Assembly: GCA_037045455.1 (NCBI GenBank)
Contig: JBAOIN010000005.1
Span: forward strand, 186,001 to 250,000
Reading direction: 5' to 3'
Source of the DNA: JADKAV01 sp037045455
GTDB lineage: Bacteria > Actinomycetota > Actinomycetes > S36-B12 > UBA10799
Length of the DNA stretch: 64,000 bases
This document shows positions 16,101 to 25,471 of this stretch, piece by piece. Each line of letters starts with the position of its first letter. Position 1 is the first letter of the stretch. Made by a program: the position numbers and the translations under genes. The notes under the pieces were generated by a model. That model was not told the origin of the DNA. It ran no database searches and saw nothing but the letters and a program-made list of their open reading frames with translations.

Positions 16101-17118
16101 ATGATTGTCGGAGTCTTCGGCGCCACCGGCCAGGTGGGTGGCGTGATGCGCACCCTGCTGGCCGAACGCAACTTCCCGCTCGACCAGGTCCGCTATTTCG
16201 CCTCCGCGCGTAGTGCTGGGACGACGCTGCCGTGGCAGGGTCAGGACATCACGGTGGAGGACGCTGCGACCGCGGACTTCAACGGGATCGACATCGCGCT
16301 GTTCTCCGCGGGTGGAGGCACGAGCAAGCAGCTCGCGCCGAAGGTTGCGGCTGCGGGTGCCACTGTTGTCGACAACTCCTCGGCTTGGCGAATGGACCCC
16401 GAGGTGCCGCTGGTCGTGGCCGAGGTCAACCCCGGGGCGCTGGACTCGATCCCGAAGGGCATCGTCGCCAACCCGAACTGCACCACGATGGCAGCGATGC
16501 CGGTCCTCAAGCCGCTGCACGAGGACGCGGGCTTGAACCGCCTGATCGTGAGCACGTACCAGGCCGTGTCCGGTGCCGGACTGGCCGGCGTGCAGGAGCT
16601 CGCACGAGCAGGTGCAGGCCGGAGCCAAGGACGATCTGGCGCAACTGACGTACGACGGTGCTGCCGTGGGGCTGCCAGAGCCCGCCAAGTTCCCCGGGCC
16701 GATCGCGTTCAACGTTCTGCCGCAGGCCGGCAACTTCGTCGACGACGGATCCGGGGAGACCGACGAGGAGCAGAAGCTGCGCAACGAGAGCCGCAAGATC
16801 CTCGACATCCCGGACCTGCGGGTGTCGGGCACCTGCGTGCGCGTGCCGGTGTTCACCGGGCACAGCCTGAGCATCACCGCGGAGTTCGACCGGCCGCTCA
16901 CCGTGGATCGCGCCCGGCAGCTGCTGCAGGACGCGCCCGGCGTGATAGTGACCGACGTGCCCACGCCGCTGCAGGCCGCGGGCCAGGACCCCAGTTACGT
17001 CGGCCGGTTCCGGCAGGACGGCGACAACGGTCTGGTGCTCTTCGTGAGCAACGACAACTTGCGCAAGGGCGCGGCACTCAACGCCATCCAGATCGCGGAG
17101 TTGCTGGCTGCGCGGTAG
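16101..17118 (+). CDS. asd: Aspartate-semialdehyde dehydrogenase, one frameshift near 16600
   Basis: NADPH-dependent reduction of aspartyl phosphate to aspartate semialdehyde, the branch point to lysine, threonine, methionine and diaminopimelate. The N-terminal half has the Rossmann motif VFGATGQVGGVM and the catalytic Cys in IVANPNCTTMAAMPVLKPL. The C-terminal half follows in another frame (EQVQAGAKDDLAQLTYDGAA to NAIQIAELLAAR). The junction VQEL/HEQVQ at about 16597-16606 needs a one-base correction. An essential enzyme with one clean shift points to a sequencing error. The partner enzyme lysC lies 31 kb away. The gene converges on the YdeP-type gene with an R3 palindrome filling the gap. 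Confidence 0.92.
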
Positions 17119-17126
17119 CCGGGCGA

Positions 17127-17183
17127 GTTTTGTCGCGTTGTCGCCGTTAACGTCGGCGTGTCGCGCCTACTTCGCGACAAAAC
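17127..17183 (+). repeat. R3 palindromic intergenic element, copy 1
   Basis: A 57-bp element bounded by GTTTTGTCGCG and CGCGACAAAAC (perfect 11-nt arms). It aligns without gaps to the reverse complement of 60236-60292 at 46 of 57 positions. It takes up almost all of the 67-bp gap between the convergent asd and YdeP-type genes. The T- and A-tracts are inside the arms, so it is not a standard rho-independent terminator. Confidence 0.82.
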
Positions 17184-17185
17184 CG

Positions 17186-19327
17186 TCAGTGTCCTGCTCG
17201 CCGAACCGTCACCGGCACGCTCTTGAACGCCGGCGTCCTGGAGTCCGGGTCCAGGCGGGGCGTCACGAGGACATTGGCCTCCGGGTAGTACATCGCCACG
17301 CTGCCGCGGGCGATGTCCACGATCGCGGCCCGCACCTGCATCGCACCGATCTCGCTGCGGACCTCGATCAGGTCGCCCTCCCGGATCCCGGCCTCCACAG
17401 CATCGTCGACATTGAGCATCGCCACGTCGCGGGTCGTGTTACCGCGGTACAGGTCCTCCTCGTCGTACACCACCGTGTTGAACTGGCCCTCTGAACGGAT
17501 CGTCATGAGCTGGAAGCCAGGAACTGCCTGTGGCACTTGCACCACGTGGAAGTTCGCGTGGCCGAAGCTGGGCTCACGGAACGTGCGGCCCTGGACGGTG
17601 AACTCGCCGTCGGTCTCGATGCGCGCGATCGACTGGTAGCCGGGCACGACGGCCGCGATCCCCTGCCGCAGCCGGGCGTGGTCCGCCAGCGTGGTCCAAT
17701 CGAACCGCTCACGGCCCAGCACCCGGTCGGCCAGCGTCGCGAGCACGTCCGTCTCCGCGCGCAACTCGCCAGCCACGAACGGTTGTCCACCTTCTGACAG
17801 CCGCACGAAGTTGAACATCGATTCCTGGGTGGTGGCCTGCGCCTCCTCGTCGCGGGCCAGTACCGGCAGGATCAGCGCGGTGCGGCCGTTGCCGTGGAAG
17901 TGCCCGGGGTTGAGCTTGGTCGTCAGGCTCACGGTCGTCCCGATTCGCTGCAACGCCTGGGCGGCCCACTCCGAATCGGGGTTGCTGCCCCACAGATTCC
18001 CGCCGACCAAGACCGCCGCGTCGATGCGTCCGTCATGCGCGGCTTGCATGGAGGCAAACGTGTCCTGCCCGCCCGGCTGCACGGTCACGCCGTAGCGGCG
18101 CTCGAGTTCCTCGGCGAAGGCCTGCTTGACCTCCGGCGCGACGCCCATCGAGCCCACCCCCTGCACATTGGAGTGCCCGCGGATCGGCATCAGCCCGGCG
18201 CCGGGCCGGCCGAAGAAACCTCGCGCCAGGGCCAGGTTGCCCAGCGCCCTGATGTTGTCGGTGCCGTGCGTGTGGTGGGTCAGGCCCATCGACCACATGA
18301 AGATGCCGGAGTTTGCGGCGCTGATCGCGGCGGCTGCACGTTCGGCGTCGGCCCGGGCGATCCCGGCGGCAGCGAGCAACTCGTCCACGTCGAGGGTGGC
18401 AAGGTGGGCTCGCAACGCCTCGGCACCGTGGGTGTGATCGGCCACGAACGCCTCGTCCCAGGCAACCATCTTCAGCAGGGCGGTGAACAGCGCGATGTCG
18501 CCACCGATCCGGGGCTGCAGGTAGATGTCGCTGACCTGCGAGCCCACTGCCAGGCTGCGCGCATCCGATGGCAGCCGGAACCGCCGCAAACCCAGTTCGG
18601 ACATCGGGTTAACCACGATGACCGTCCCCCCGCGGCGGCGGAGGTTGATCAACTGGGTGACCAGTCGCGGGTGGTTGCTCGCCGGGTTCGCGCCCGCAAC
18701 GAGCACCAGGTCCGAGGTACCGAGGTCATCGAGCGTGACCGACGCGGTGCCGCTTCCGTAGATCTCCGTGAGCGCGACCGACGACGCGTTGTGGCAGTAG
18801 AAGGAGCAGTTGTGCACGTTCGGGCTGCCGTAGGCGCGCGCCGCGAGCTGCATGAGGAACGCGCTCTCATTGCCTGAGCGGCCGCTCGCGTACCAGAACG
18901 TGCGGTCCGGCGACGTGTCCCGCAGCGCCCCGGCGGCCAGGTCGAGGGCCGCCTCCCAGCCGATCCGGCGGAACCGGTCCCCGTCCAGCACGATCGGGAA
19001 GGCGAGGCGCCCCAGGTTCTCCGCCTCCCGGCTGCTCAGGCGGCGCAGCGCGGTGAGATCGTTCGCGGCGAAGAACGACTCGGGGATCGCCGGCTGCATG
19101 TCGGCGGTCTGCGCCTGCACCGACTTCTTGCACACCTCCGGGAAGTGTCCCGCCTCGTTGACCATCCCGCCGTTCTGGCCGCCCATGCCCAGGGCGCAGG
19201 TCTTGCACGTGTTCTTGCTGCGCAGACGCTGCAACGTTTGCGTGAACTCACCAGTTCCCCAGGCCTTGCCGAGCACGTAGCGGATGGCGGGCAATCCACC
19301 GGCGGCCTTGACTCGAGGGTGCGCCAT
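17186..19327 (-). CDS. FdhF/YdeP-family molybdopterin oxidoreductase
   Basis: 713 residues, uninterrupted. It belongs to the bis-MGD oxidoreductase superfamily of the YdeP branch: the N-terminal NTCKTCALGMGG and NEAGHFPEVCKKS segments, the molybdopterin-binding stretches (FWYASGRSGNESAFL; LVLVAGANPASNHPRL; GHSNVQGVGSMG) and a C-terminal beta-barrel cofactor domain (DLIEVRSEIGAMQVRA). The reaction is unknown for most members; formate dehydrogenase activity should not be assumed, and acid-resistance links are known only for E. coli YdeP. Moco would come from the moa/moe/mob genes at 43-48 kb. It probably acts in the cytoplasm, as no Tat signal is visible. Confidence 0.92.
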   Translation of the reverse strand: MAHPRVKAAGGLPAIRYVLGKAWGTGEFTQTLQRLRSKNTCKTCALGMGGQNGGMVNEAGHFPEVCKKSVQAQTADMQPAIPESFFAANDLTALRRLSSREAENLGRLAFPIVLDGDRFRRIGWEAALDLAAGALRDTSPDRTFWYASGRSGNESAFLMQLAARAYGSPNVHNCSFYCHNASSVALTEIYGSGTASVTLDDLGTSDLVLVAGANPASNHPRLVTQLINLRRRGGTVIVVNPMSELGLRRFRLPSDARSLAVGSQVSDIYLQPRIGGDIALFTALLKMVAWDEAFVADHTHGAEALRAHLATLDVDELLAAAGIARADAERAAAAISAANSGIFMWSMGLTHHTHGTDNIRALGNLALARGFFGRPGAGLMPIRGHSNVQGVGSMGVAPEVKQAFAEELERRYGVTVQPGGQDTFASMQAAHDGRIDAAVLVGGNLWGSNPDSEWAAQALQRIGTTVSLTTKLNPGHFHGNGRTALILPVLARDEEAQATTQESMFNFVRLSEGGQPFVAGELRAETDVLATLADRVLGRERFDWTTLADHARLRQGIAAVVPGYQSIARIETDGEFTVQGRTFREPSFGHANFHVVQVPQAVPGFQLMTIRSEGQFNTVVYDEEDLYRGNTTRDVAMLNVDDAVEAGIREGDLIEVRSEIGAMQVRAAIVDIARGSVAMYYPEANVLVTPRLDPDSRTPAFKSVPVTVRRAGH

Positions 19328-19392
19328 TCGGAAAGGGTACTTCGGTGGCCAAGGGGCAGACGCCGAACGCCTGCAGGGGGCAGAATTCGATC

Positions 19393-19929
19393 ATGGGACT
19401 GCGAGATCGGATGCAAGAACGGCGCGCTGAGAACCAGGGCATCACCGTCTACCAGATGCGACAGAAGCTGCTCAGCATCGGTGACGACTTCTGGATCGAG
19501 GACAACCACGGCAACCGCTGCTTCAAGGTCAACGGCAAGGCGGTGCGGGTGCGCGACACGATGATCTTCGAGGATGCCAACGGCACAGAGCTCTTCAAGA
19601 TCCAGGAACGCATGCTGCGGGTGCGCGACACTATGGAGATCGAGAACGCCGGCGGCAGTAACGCTGCCACTGTCAAGAAGGCGATGATCTCGCCGCTGCG
19701 GGAGCGCTGGCACGTCGAGGTCGCGGGCGGTTCCGACATCAAGGTGCAGGGCAACATCGTCGATCACGAATACACGCTGGAGGCCAACGGCGACAAGGTC
19801 GCGGAGGTGTCCAAGCGGTGGTTGCGGGTGGCCGACACCTATGGCGTCGAGGTGCAGCCGGGCCAGAACGCCGCCCTGGTGCTGGCCATCGTCGCCGTGG
19901 TCGACTCGATGGCCCACCCCGATCGTTGA
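19393..19929 (+). CDS. LURP-one-related (tubby-like fold) protein
   Basis: 178 residues from ATG 19393. The repeated beta-strand pattern (YQMRQKLLSIGDDFWIEDNHG; CFKVNGKAVRVRDTMIFEDANG; FKIQERMLRVRDTMEIENAG) is the LOR/tubby C-terminal-like barrel found in plant LURP1 relatives and many actinobacteria. These are probably membrane- or lipid-associated scaffold proteins; no enzymatic activity is known. A hydrophobic C-terminal helix (NAALVLAIVAVVDSMA) corresponds to the central helix of the fold. The gene starts 66 bp from the divergent YdeP-type gene and is followed by a methyltransferase on the same strand. Confidence 0.88.
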   Translation: MGLRDRMQERRAENQGITVYQMRQKLLSIGDDFWIEDNHGNRCFKVNGKAVRVRDTMIFEDANGTELFKIQERMLRVRDTMEIENAGGSNAATVKKAMISPLRERWHVEVAGGSDIKVQGNIVDHEYTLEANGDKVAEVSKRWLRVADTYGVEVQPGQNAALVLAIVAVVDSMAHPDR

Positions 19930-19994
19930 TCAGTTGGCGCCCACGATGACTGGACCGGCAAGGATCGGGCAGTCGTTGAGCAGGAGGTGATCGC

Positions 19995-20588
19995 GTGTCG
20001 GAAGCCGTGCATTGGGAGGGCATCCATTCCTCGCGGGACATGAACACGGTGAGTTGGTGGCAGGAGGCACACCAGGTCTGGGCCGATCTGATCGTGGATC
20101 TGCACATGGTCCCGGAGGCGCCGATCGTCGACATCGGGGCGGGCTCGTCGATGATGGTGGACGCGCTGCTGGCGCACGGGTTCACCAATCTGACCGCCAT
20201 GGACATCTCCACCGCGGCCCTTGCCCGGACTCGTCGGCGCGTTGGCACAGCTGTCGACCTCGTGGTCGCCGATGTCCGCGACTACGTCACAGACGTGCCC
20301 GTGGCCTTATGGCATGACCGGGCCGTTTTCCACTTCCTGGTCGAGGAGGCCGATCGCACTAAGTACCGGCACAACCTGCACGAGTCGCTGGCGGCCGGTG
20401 GGCACGCCATCATTGCCACGTTCGCTCCGGACGGTCCCCAGATGTGCAGCGGGCTGCCCGCTCAGCGGTACTCCGCGGAGGAACTGGCCGACGTGCTCGA
20501 CCTGCGACTGGAGAAGAGCGAGCAGCGCGAACACGTGACGCCGTCGGGGAAGACGCAGCCGTTCACGATCGCCGTTCTCGCACACTGA
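19995..20588 (+). CDS. Class I SAM-dependent methyltransferase
   Basis: 197 residues from GTG 19995, behind a very strong CAGGAGGTGATC ribosome-binding site. Motif I (APIVDIGAGSSMMVDALL), the acidic end of strand 2 (LTAMDIST) and motif IV (DRAVFHFLVEEADR) define a Rossmann-type methyltransferase of the Methyltransf_11/TPMT-like group. The substrate is unknown. The extreme 3' end overlaps the end of the convergent MOSC gene by 26 bp. The C-terminal HVTPSGKTQPFTIAVLAH is typical of a small actinobacterial family annotated only as methyltransferase. Confidence 0.88.
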   Translation: MSEAVHWEGIHSSRDMNTVSWWQEAHQVWADLIVDLHMVPEAPIVDIGAGSSMMVDALLAHGFTNLTAMDISTAALARTRRRVGTAVDLVVADVRDYVTDVPVALWHDRAVFHFLVEEADRTKYRHNLHESLAAGGHAIIATFAPDGPQMCSGLPAQRYSAEELADVLDLRLEKSEQREHVTPSGKTQPFTIAVLAH

Positions 20589-21337
20589 CGGGGTCGCCCA
20601 CGGACAGCGTCCCAGTGCCTGTGTGGACGAGATTCTGGCCGAACTGCACGCCGCCCTTGACCTTGCGGAACTGACCCAGCGTGCGCAGGGGTTCGCCGTC
20701 GCCCCGGACGCCGGTGGCCTGGTCTACCCGGGTGATGGCACAGCGCAGGCAGGGCTTGACCACATCGGCCCCGACGGTGCCCAACTCCACGTGCAGCCAC
20801 TCGTCCTCCTCGAACGGCCCGGAACCGGCGACCACGATGTTGGGCCGGAACCGGTTCATCGGCAGCGGCTGCTCAAGCCGCTCGTTCAAGGCGGCCAGTG
20901 ATGCCTCGCCGATCAGCAGCAGCGGGTAACCGTCGGCGAACGCGATGCCGGAAGCGCCATCGTCGCTGCGCCGCCCGAGTGCCGGGCCGGCCATGACCAG
21001 CCGGCATGAGCGGCCCAGGAACGCGCTCAGCAGTTCGGCCACCTCGTCCCCGCAGTCCGCAGCACGTCCTTCGTAACCCCAGACCTCGATGTCGACGGAA
21101 CGCGCCCGGGAGGGCTGCGGCCGCGCCCAGTGGCGTTCGCACGACCAGTGGCTCGCCCAGTTCCGCCGCGACCAGCGCCAGTTTGGGTAGTTCCCGCTGG
21201 GTGAGGAAGGCGCCGGCATCATCGACGACCATGTACTCCCGGTCATGCCGCAGGCCGCGGTCGTCGAGCTCCCAGGAGGCCACGGACAGCGCAGCGCCGG
21301 ATTTGATCGGGTAGAGGAACAGGCCGCTGATGTGCAC
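20563..21337 (-). CDS. MOSC-domain protein (YcbX-like), one frameshift near 21110
   Basis: The N-terminal MOSC beta-barrel (HISGLFLYPIKSGAALSVAS; DDRGLRHDREYMVVDDAG) is read from GTG 21337, while the C-terminal MOSC domain (SVDIEVWGYEGRAADCGDEV; NRFRPNIVVAGSGPFEEDEW; PCLRCAITRVD) is in another frame. The two join near 21105-21115. The conserved PC-x-RC segment carries the Cys thought to hold molybdenum-bound sulfur in this superfamily (as in mARC/YcbX). The likely role is Moco-dependent reduction of N-hydroxylated compounds with a ferredoxin-type donor. It fits the Moco biosynthesis capacity of the window. About 258 residues after correction. Confidence 0.83.
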
Positions 21338-21367
21338 CTGACCGATCCTCCTACAGAAGTCTGGATA

Positions 21368-21450
21368 GGGGCCAGATGTGACCCGCTTTCACACGTTTGT
21401 TCGGGTCCCCAACACAAAGCGGTGGATCCGGGTCACATCTGGCCCGCTTT
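21368..21450 (-). repeat. R1 palindromic intergenic element, copy 2
   Basis: An 83-bp inverted copy of the element at 5955-6037. It has perfect 15-bp arms, GGCCAGATGTGACCC (21370-21384) and GGGTCACATCTGGCC (21430-21444), around a 45-nt loop holding ACACGTTTG. It lies between two minus-strand genes, the MOSC gene and the K+ channel. Confidence 0.82.
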
Positions 21451-21465
21451 CACCGTTCTGGACGC

Positions 21466-23136
21466 TCAGCGGTCAACCAGCGTGCGCCAGATCCAGGAAG
21501 CACCGACCCGCTGGCCGCGCAGCACGTACTCGGCCGCGGCCGGCACGCATAAGGTCGTGTCCAGGTTGCGGCGGTCGTATCCCAGTCCGGCGAGCAGCAC
21601 CCGATCGTCGGGCTGCAGAACCAGATCACCTTCGGGAGCGGGCAGCGAGGTGCCGTCACGGCGGACAAGCAGCGGCACCGCGTCCAACGGCCGGGAGCGG
21701 TCCTGCGGGTCCTTGAGCAAGTCGCCCAATCGCAGTTCACCGGCCAAATGGTGGGTCAGGGCCGGGGCGCCATCCGGCGTGAGGTCGATGGTCCACACGT
21801 CGGGTCGCTGCGGCCCGCAGGTCGCCATGATCCGGTCCAGCAGCGGCTGTGCCCACTCGTCGTCGCGGCGCTGCGCGTGCTGGACGAAGGCCCACAACAT
21901 CGGATCGCTGATGCGCGCCAGGACCTCTGTGGCCACCAGCCGGGTCGGCAGCAGGGTGGAGTCGATGCGCAGTGCGTCGAACAGCGGGCGGTTCGCCGGA
22001 TCGTTCTGCCGGGCAATCGTGAAGATCGAGGGGTTGCGACGGCTGGCCGCGACGATCAGCGACAGGTTGGTGGTGTCGTTGTCGGTGGCCGCAGCGAACG
22101 CCACAACCGTGCCCAGACCGGCGTTGTCCAGCGTGCGCGGATCTGTGGCGTCGGCGCGGATCACGTGGATCCCCTCCGGCAGTTCCTCCGGCGCATCGGG
22201 GTCGATCACGGTCACGGGCACGCCATGCCGGAGCAGGTCGGCTGCCAGGTGCGCTCCAAACCTGCCGTAGCCCGCGATGATCCAGCGCCCGTGGTTCGGC
22301 ACTGCCATGCGAGCGGGCACGGGCGTTCCTGGCGAGGAGGTGAGCCAGGAGGTGAGCTGGTAGGCGACTGGAGCTCGCACTGCGACCAGCAGTTCGTCCC
22401 CGAACAGGTTGAACGGGTCGACGATGATCGGGGAGCCGAACGCCTCCATCCGGGCGATGAGCGTGTCGTCCATGGTGCGGCAGACGACCGGGATCTCGGG
22501 GCGCAACAAGGCGGCCCCCATCGCGATCGCCAGGTTGGCCTCGTCGTCATTGGTCAGGGCGATCACCCCGGCGCAGTGCGGGTTGTCAAGGCCCGCGCGG
22601 CGCAGTTCGTTGGGATTGCTCGCGTCGGCGCACAACCCCGGGACATCGGAGCGAAACGCTGCGAGATCGAGCGCGTCGATGCGGGTCGGTTCCAGGTCGA
22701 GTACGACCATCCGGCGATCGATCCGGTCGAGGCTGCGAGCGACGACCTCACCCGCCTGCCCGAAGCCGGCCACGATCAGGAACGGCTCGCGCAACCCCCG
22801 CACCTTGCGCTCGAAGCGCTGCAGGTTCAGCGCCTCCCGGAACCCGCGGTCCTGCAGCAGTGCCAGCACCGAGCCGATGGCGTAGGCCCACGCGACCACC
22901 GACAGGTAGATCGTGACGATCACCCACATGCGCTGCGGCGTGCTGAACGGGTAAGGGATCTCCCCGAACCCGATCGTGGTCGCCGTGTAGGACATGAAGT
23001 AGAACGCTTCGAACGGGTCCATATGCCAGACCCGGCCGTCGACCACTTGGCCGGGCACCAGCGTGAGGCCGAGGATGCTGACGGCGAAGAGGCTGATCAG
23101 CACGATCAGCGGAGCCCGCATCTTGCGCAACGCCAA
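21466..23136 (-). CDS. Two-RCK potassium channel (Kch-like)
   Basis: About 556 residues. Two N-terminal membrane segments (LIVLISLFAVSILGLTLVPG; MWVIVTIYLSVVAWAYAIGS) flank a K+ selectivity filter, TTIGFGEIP. Then follow two tandem RCK/TrkA-N Rossmann domains (LIVAGFGQAGEVVARSL and WIIAGYGRFGAHLAADL) and C-terminal TrkA-C-like regions. The family gates K+ flux in response to NAD(H), nucleotides or ions. The start is uncertain: the frame has only TTG 23136 or ATG 23121 downstream of a TAG, although plausible coding (RRVFAEGPSTTAIFLALRKM) precedes them. A lost start codon or small indel is possible. It lies directly downstream of the DUF6394 gene. Confidence 0.88.
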   Translation of the reverse strand: MALRKMRAPLIVLISLFAVSILGLTLVPGQVVDGRVWHMDPFEAFYFMSYTATTIGFGEIPYPFSTPQRMWVIVTIYLSVVAWAYAIGSVLALLQDRGFREALNLQRFERKVRGLREPFLIVAGFGQAGEVVARSLDRIDRRMVVLDLEPTRIDALDLAAFRSDVPGLCADASNPNELRRAGLDNPHCAGVIALTNDDEANLAIAMGAALLRPEIPVVCRTMDDTLIARMEAFGSPIIVDPFNLFGDELLVAVRAPVAYQLTSWLTSSPGTPVPARMAVPNHGRWIIAGYGRFGAHLAADLLRHGVPVTVIDPDAPEELPEGIHVIRADATDPRTLDNAGLGTVVAFAAATDNDTTNLSLIVAASRRNPSIFTIARQNDPANRPLFDALRIDSTLLPTRLVATEVLARISDPMLWAFVQHAQRRDDEWAQPLLDRIMATCGPQRPDVWTIDLTPDGAPALTHHLAGELRLGDLLKDPQDRSRPLDAVPLLVRRDGTSLPAPEGDLVLQPDDRVLLAGLGYDRRNLDTTLCVPAAAEYVLRGQRVGASWIWRTLVDR

Positions 23137-23199
23137 GAAGATCGCCGTCGTGCTGGGTCCTTCGGCGAAGACCCGGCGAGGCGTGGAAGTGGGGCACGG

Positions 23200-23589
23200 C
23201 TACTGCCTGCGGAACGAGACGGTCTCCACGACCAGCAGCGTCACCGAGATGATGTTGGCGAACAGCGCGCCGCCGGACAGCGAGACAACACTGGAGATCT
23301 GCTCAGGGGTCAGGGCCGCGCCGTCAGCGAGGTTGTTGTAGTACGCCCACAGACCGCCGGCGGCCACCAGTTGCAGCGTCGCCACGAGGCTGGTGGCCAA
23401 GTGCACTGCGCCGATCTGGGTCCGGTCGCCGAACTTCATGACGAGTGCGATCAGGTTGATCACCACGGCGGAATAGAGCTCGAAAGCGTTGTGAACACCC
23501 GGGTTGTCGATGGGTCCGATGAAGAAGCCGAAGTTCAGCGTCGCCGCGAGCACGACGAAGAAGCCGAACACCACCTTCTCGAAGTTCAC
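23200..23589 (-). CDS. Small four-helix membrane protein (DUF6394-like), channel partner candidate
   Basis: 129 residues from GTG 23589 (VNFEKVVFGFFVVLAATLNF). Four membrane segments are visible: VVFGFFVVLAATLNFGFFIG, FELYSAVVINLIALVM, AVHLATSLVATLQLVAAGGL and LFANIISVTLLVVETVSF. I associate it with DUF6394, a family seen beside RCK potassium channels; this is from memory and less certain than the topology. The stop lies 63 bp upstream of the channel's annotated start, so the two are probably co-transcribed. A role as an auxiliary or regulatory subunit is inferred only from context. Confidence 0.72.
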   Translation of the reverse strand: MNFEKVVFGFFVVLAATLNFGFFIGPIDNPGVHNAFELYSAVVINLIALVMKFGDRTQIGAVHLATSLVATLQLVAAGGLWAYYNNLADGAALTPEQISSVVSLSGGALFANIISVTLLVVETVSFRRQ

Positions 23590-23656
23590 GCTGGCGAGTG
23601 TAGGCGTTCGCGGGATCGAAGGCGCACCGTGTGGGAAGGGCGAGCGCGACCGCCCC

Positions 23657-24298
23657 TCAGGGAAGCAGCGCCTCGATGCCGTCCAGGACCAGGTCCAGTC
23701 CAGGCTCGAACTCCCGGTCGAAGCTGTACCCCGCGGCGAGCACGACGTGCTCGGCGAACCACGCCATGTTCGGCCAGGCGGCCAGCGCCGCACCGAACGG
23801 TTCCTCGCTGACCATGTCCGCGGCTTCGGGGCCGCTGTCGAAGGGCAGGTTGGACTCCTGGAGCACGAAGCCGTAGACGAAGGCGTCCAGGACCGCGTAG
23901 GCGTGCGCGACCTGGCGCGGTCCGAACCCGCCGGCCCGCAGGCACGCGATGTTGGCGTCGTGGTAGGTCAGCGTCGCGGGCCCGGGCACGCGTCGTGACT
24001 CCATCAGCGGCAGCGCCCAGGGGTGCCGGCGAAGGACTGAGCGGACCGACATCGAACGCAGCCGGAGCTGCGTGCGCCAATCCTTGGTGGCGTCCGGCAG
24101 CACGATCTCGCCATAGACCCGGTCGACCAACGCGTCGAGCAGGAGGTCCTTGCTCGCGAAGTGGTGGTACAGCGACATCGCCTCGACCCCGAGTTCTCGC
24201 GCGAGCCCGCGCATCGTGAGGCCCTCGAGCCCTTGACTGTCGGCGACGGCCAGGGCCGCAGTGACGACCGAGTCGGGTGTGAGCTTGTGCGGCGGCAT
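23657..24298 (-). CDS. TetR-family regulator with TetR_C_3-type C-terminus
   Basis: 213 residues from ATG 24298. The helix-turn-helix is LTMRGLARELGVEAMSLYHHF, and the C-terminal domain (WRTQLRLRSMSVRSVLRRHP; FVYGFVLQESNLPF) is the type often beside NADPH-dependent oxidoreductases. It is divergent from the zinc-independent alcohol dehydrogenase gene at 24381. The 82-bp gap contains TTAC-AGC-GTAA (24322-24332) and a further CCTTACG/CGTACG cluster, suitable as operator half-sites. Repression of both genes is likely. A remnant of a second, related TetR lies on the far side of the oxidoreductase. Confidence 0.9.
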   Translation of the reverse strand: MPPHKLTPDSVVTAALAVADSQGLEGLTMRGLARELGVEAMSLYHHFASKDLLLDALVDRVYGEIVLPDATKDWRTQLRLRSMSVRSVLRRHPWALPLMESRRVPGPATLTYHDANIACLRAGGFGPRQVAHAYAVLDAFVYGFVLQESNLPFDSGPEAADMVSEEPFGAALAAWPNMAWFAEHVVLAAGYSFDREFEPGLDLVLDGIEALLP

Positions 24299-24321
24299 GG
24301 AACTCCTGCTGGTTGCTTTCC

Positions 24322-24332
24322 TTACAGCGTAA
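24322..24332. promoter_or_regulatory. Candidate TetR operator in the tetR/oxidoreductase gap
   Basis: TTACAGCGTAA is an inverted repeat with 4-nt arms embedded in a lower-GC gap between divergent genes. Related TTACGTCGTA sequence recurs at 24356-24365. The short arms make this a modest candidate. Confidence 0.45.
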
Positions 24333-24380
24333 TGGTACGTTTCGGGAAGTAAACCTTACGTCGTACGAATAGGAACTCCG

Positions 24381-25401
24381 ATGACTCACCCGGACCCCGC
24401 GCTTGAACCGACCCAGACACTGCCGGCCACGATGCGCGCGGCCTCCCGCTTCGCCTATGGGTCGGCAGCGCAGATCGAGGTCGCCGTCGTGGACCGCCCG
24501 GAACCCGGACCCGGCGAGGTTCTCGTGAAGGTGGCGGCAGCCGGGCTGGACCGCGCGACCCTGCATCTTCTGGAGGGCAAGCCCTACGTGGCACGCCTGG
24601 CCCTCGGGGTGCGTCGGCCGCGCCGCAGCATCCTCGGTCAGCAGGTGGCCGGCGTGGTCGCAGCGGTGGGCGCCGGCGTCAGCAGCTTCGCGGTCGGCGA
24701 TCGCGTGTTCGGCACGGCCGCCGGCTCCTTCGCGGAGTACGCCGTGGCCAAGGCTTCGACGCTCGCGCGGACACCGGCCGGGATCAGCGACGCCGCGGCA
24801 GCGACGTTCGGGGTCTCCGGGCTCACCGCGCACGAGGCGGTGCATCGCGGCCGTGTGCGGTCCGGCCAGCAGGTTCTCGTGCTCGGCGCATCGGGGGCGG
24901 TGGGGACGTACGCCGTGCAACTGGCCGCCGTTTCCGGCGCACACGTGACCGGTGTGTGCAGCGCACGCGAAACTCGACTTCGTGCAGAGCCTGGGTGCCG
25001 AGCGCGTGCGTCGACTACCGGACGACCTCGCTGCCAGACATGGGTGCGACCCTTCGACCTGATCATCGACATCGCGGGCAATCGCCGGCTGCGCGACCTG
25101 CGCTTGGCGTTGTCACCAGCCGGTGCGCTCGTGATCGTCGGCGGCGAGGGCGGCGGACCATTCCTCGGTGGCATCCACCGCAACCTCATCGCCGGCGTGA
25201 CGAACCCCTTCACCAAACAGCGCTTGGAGTGGTTCGTCTCAACGCCAACGACGCGACAAGTGCGCCGAGTTCGCCGATCTCGTGGCCGCGCATTCCATTC
25301 AAACCCCGGTCGACCGGCTGGTGGGCCTGGAGGGGCTGCGGGACGGCGTCGAGGCGATGCAGCGCGGAGACCTCCGCGGCCACGTGATCGTGCAGCCCTG
25401 A
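24381..25401 (+). CDS. Zinc-independent quinone oxidoreductase-type alcohol dehydrogenase, with frameshifts
   Basis: A medium-chain dehydrogenase/reductase of about 340 residues. The GroES-like half (PEPGPGEVLVKVAAAGLDR; GQQVAGVVAAVGAGVSSFAV) and NADP motif (VLVLGASGAVGTYAVQLA) are intact. After about 24965 the frame moves to LDFVQSLGAERV-like sequence and VDYRTTSLPDMG, returns for PFDLIIDIAGN, then shifts again near 25240 to read AEFADLVAAHSIQTPVDRLV, ending at TGA 25399-25401. At least three small indels are needed. No catalytic zinc ligands are visible, as expected for the class. It is probably controlled by the divergent TetR. The substrate is unknown. Confidence 0.8.
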
Positions 25402-25471
25402 CCCTTGGGCAGGACCACCTGGGGCCTGCGCCCAGGTGGTCAGTGATGCGATCAGGCACCTGCCCGATGGG

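Noticed and set aside
17119..17185. R3 palindrome as a bidirectional rho-independent terminator
   Set aside because: The T/A tracts lie inside the arms rather than after the stem on either strand; a role in termination remains possible but not by the standard signal.
21748..23811. Long plus-strand open frame opposite the potassium channel
   Set aside because: It is antisense to a clear channel with pore and RCK motifs; open antisense frames are common at this GC content.
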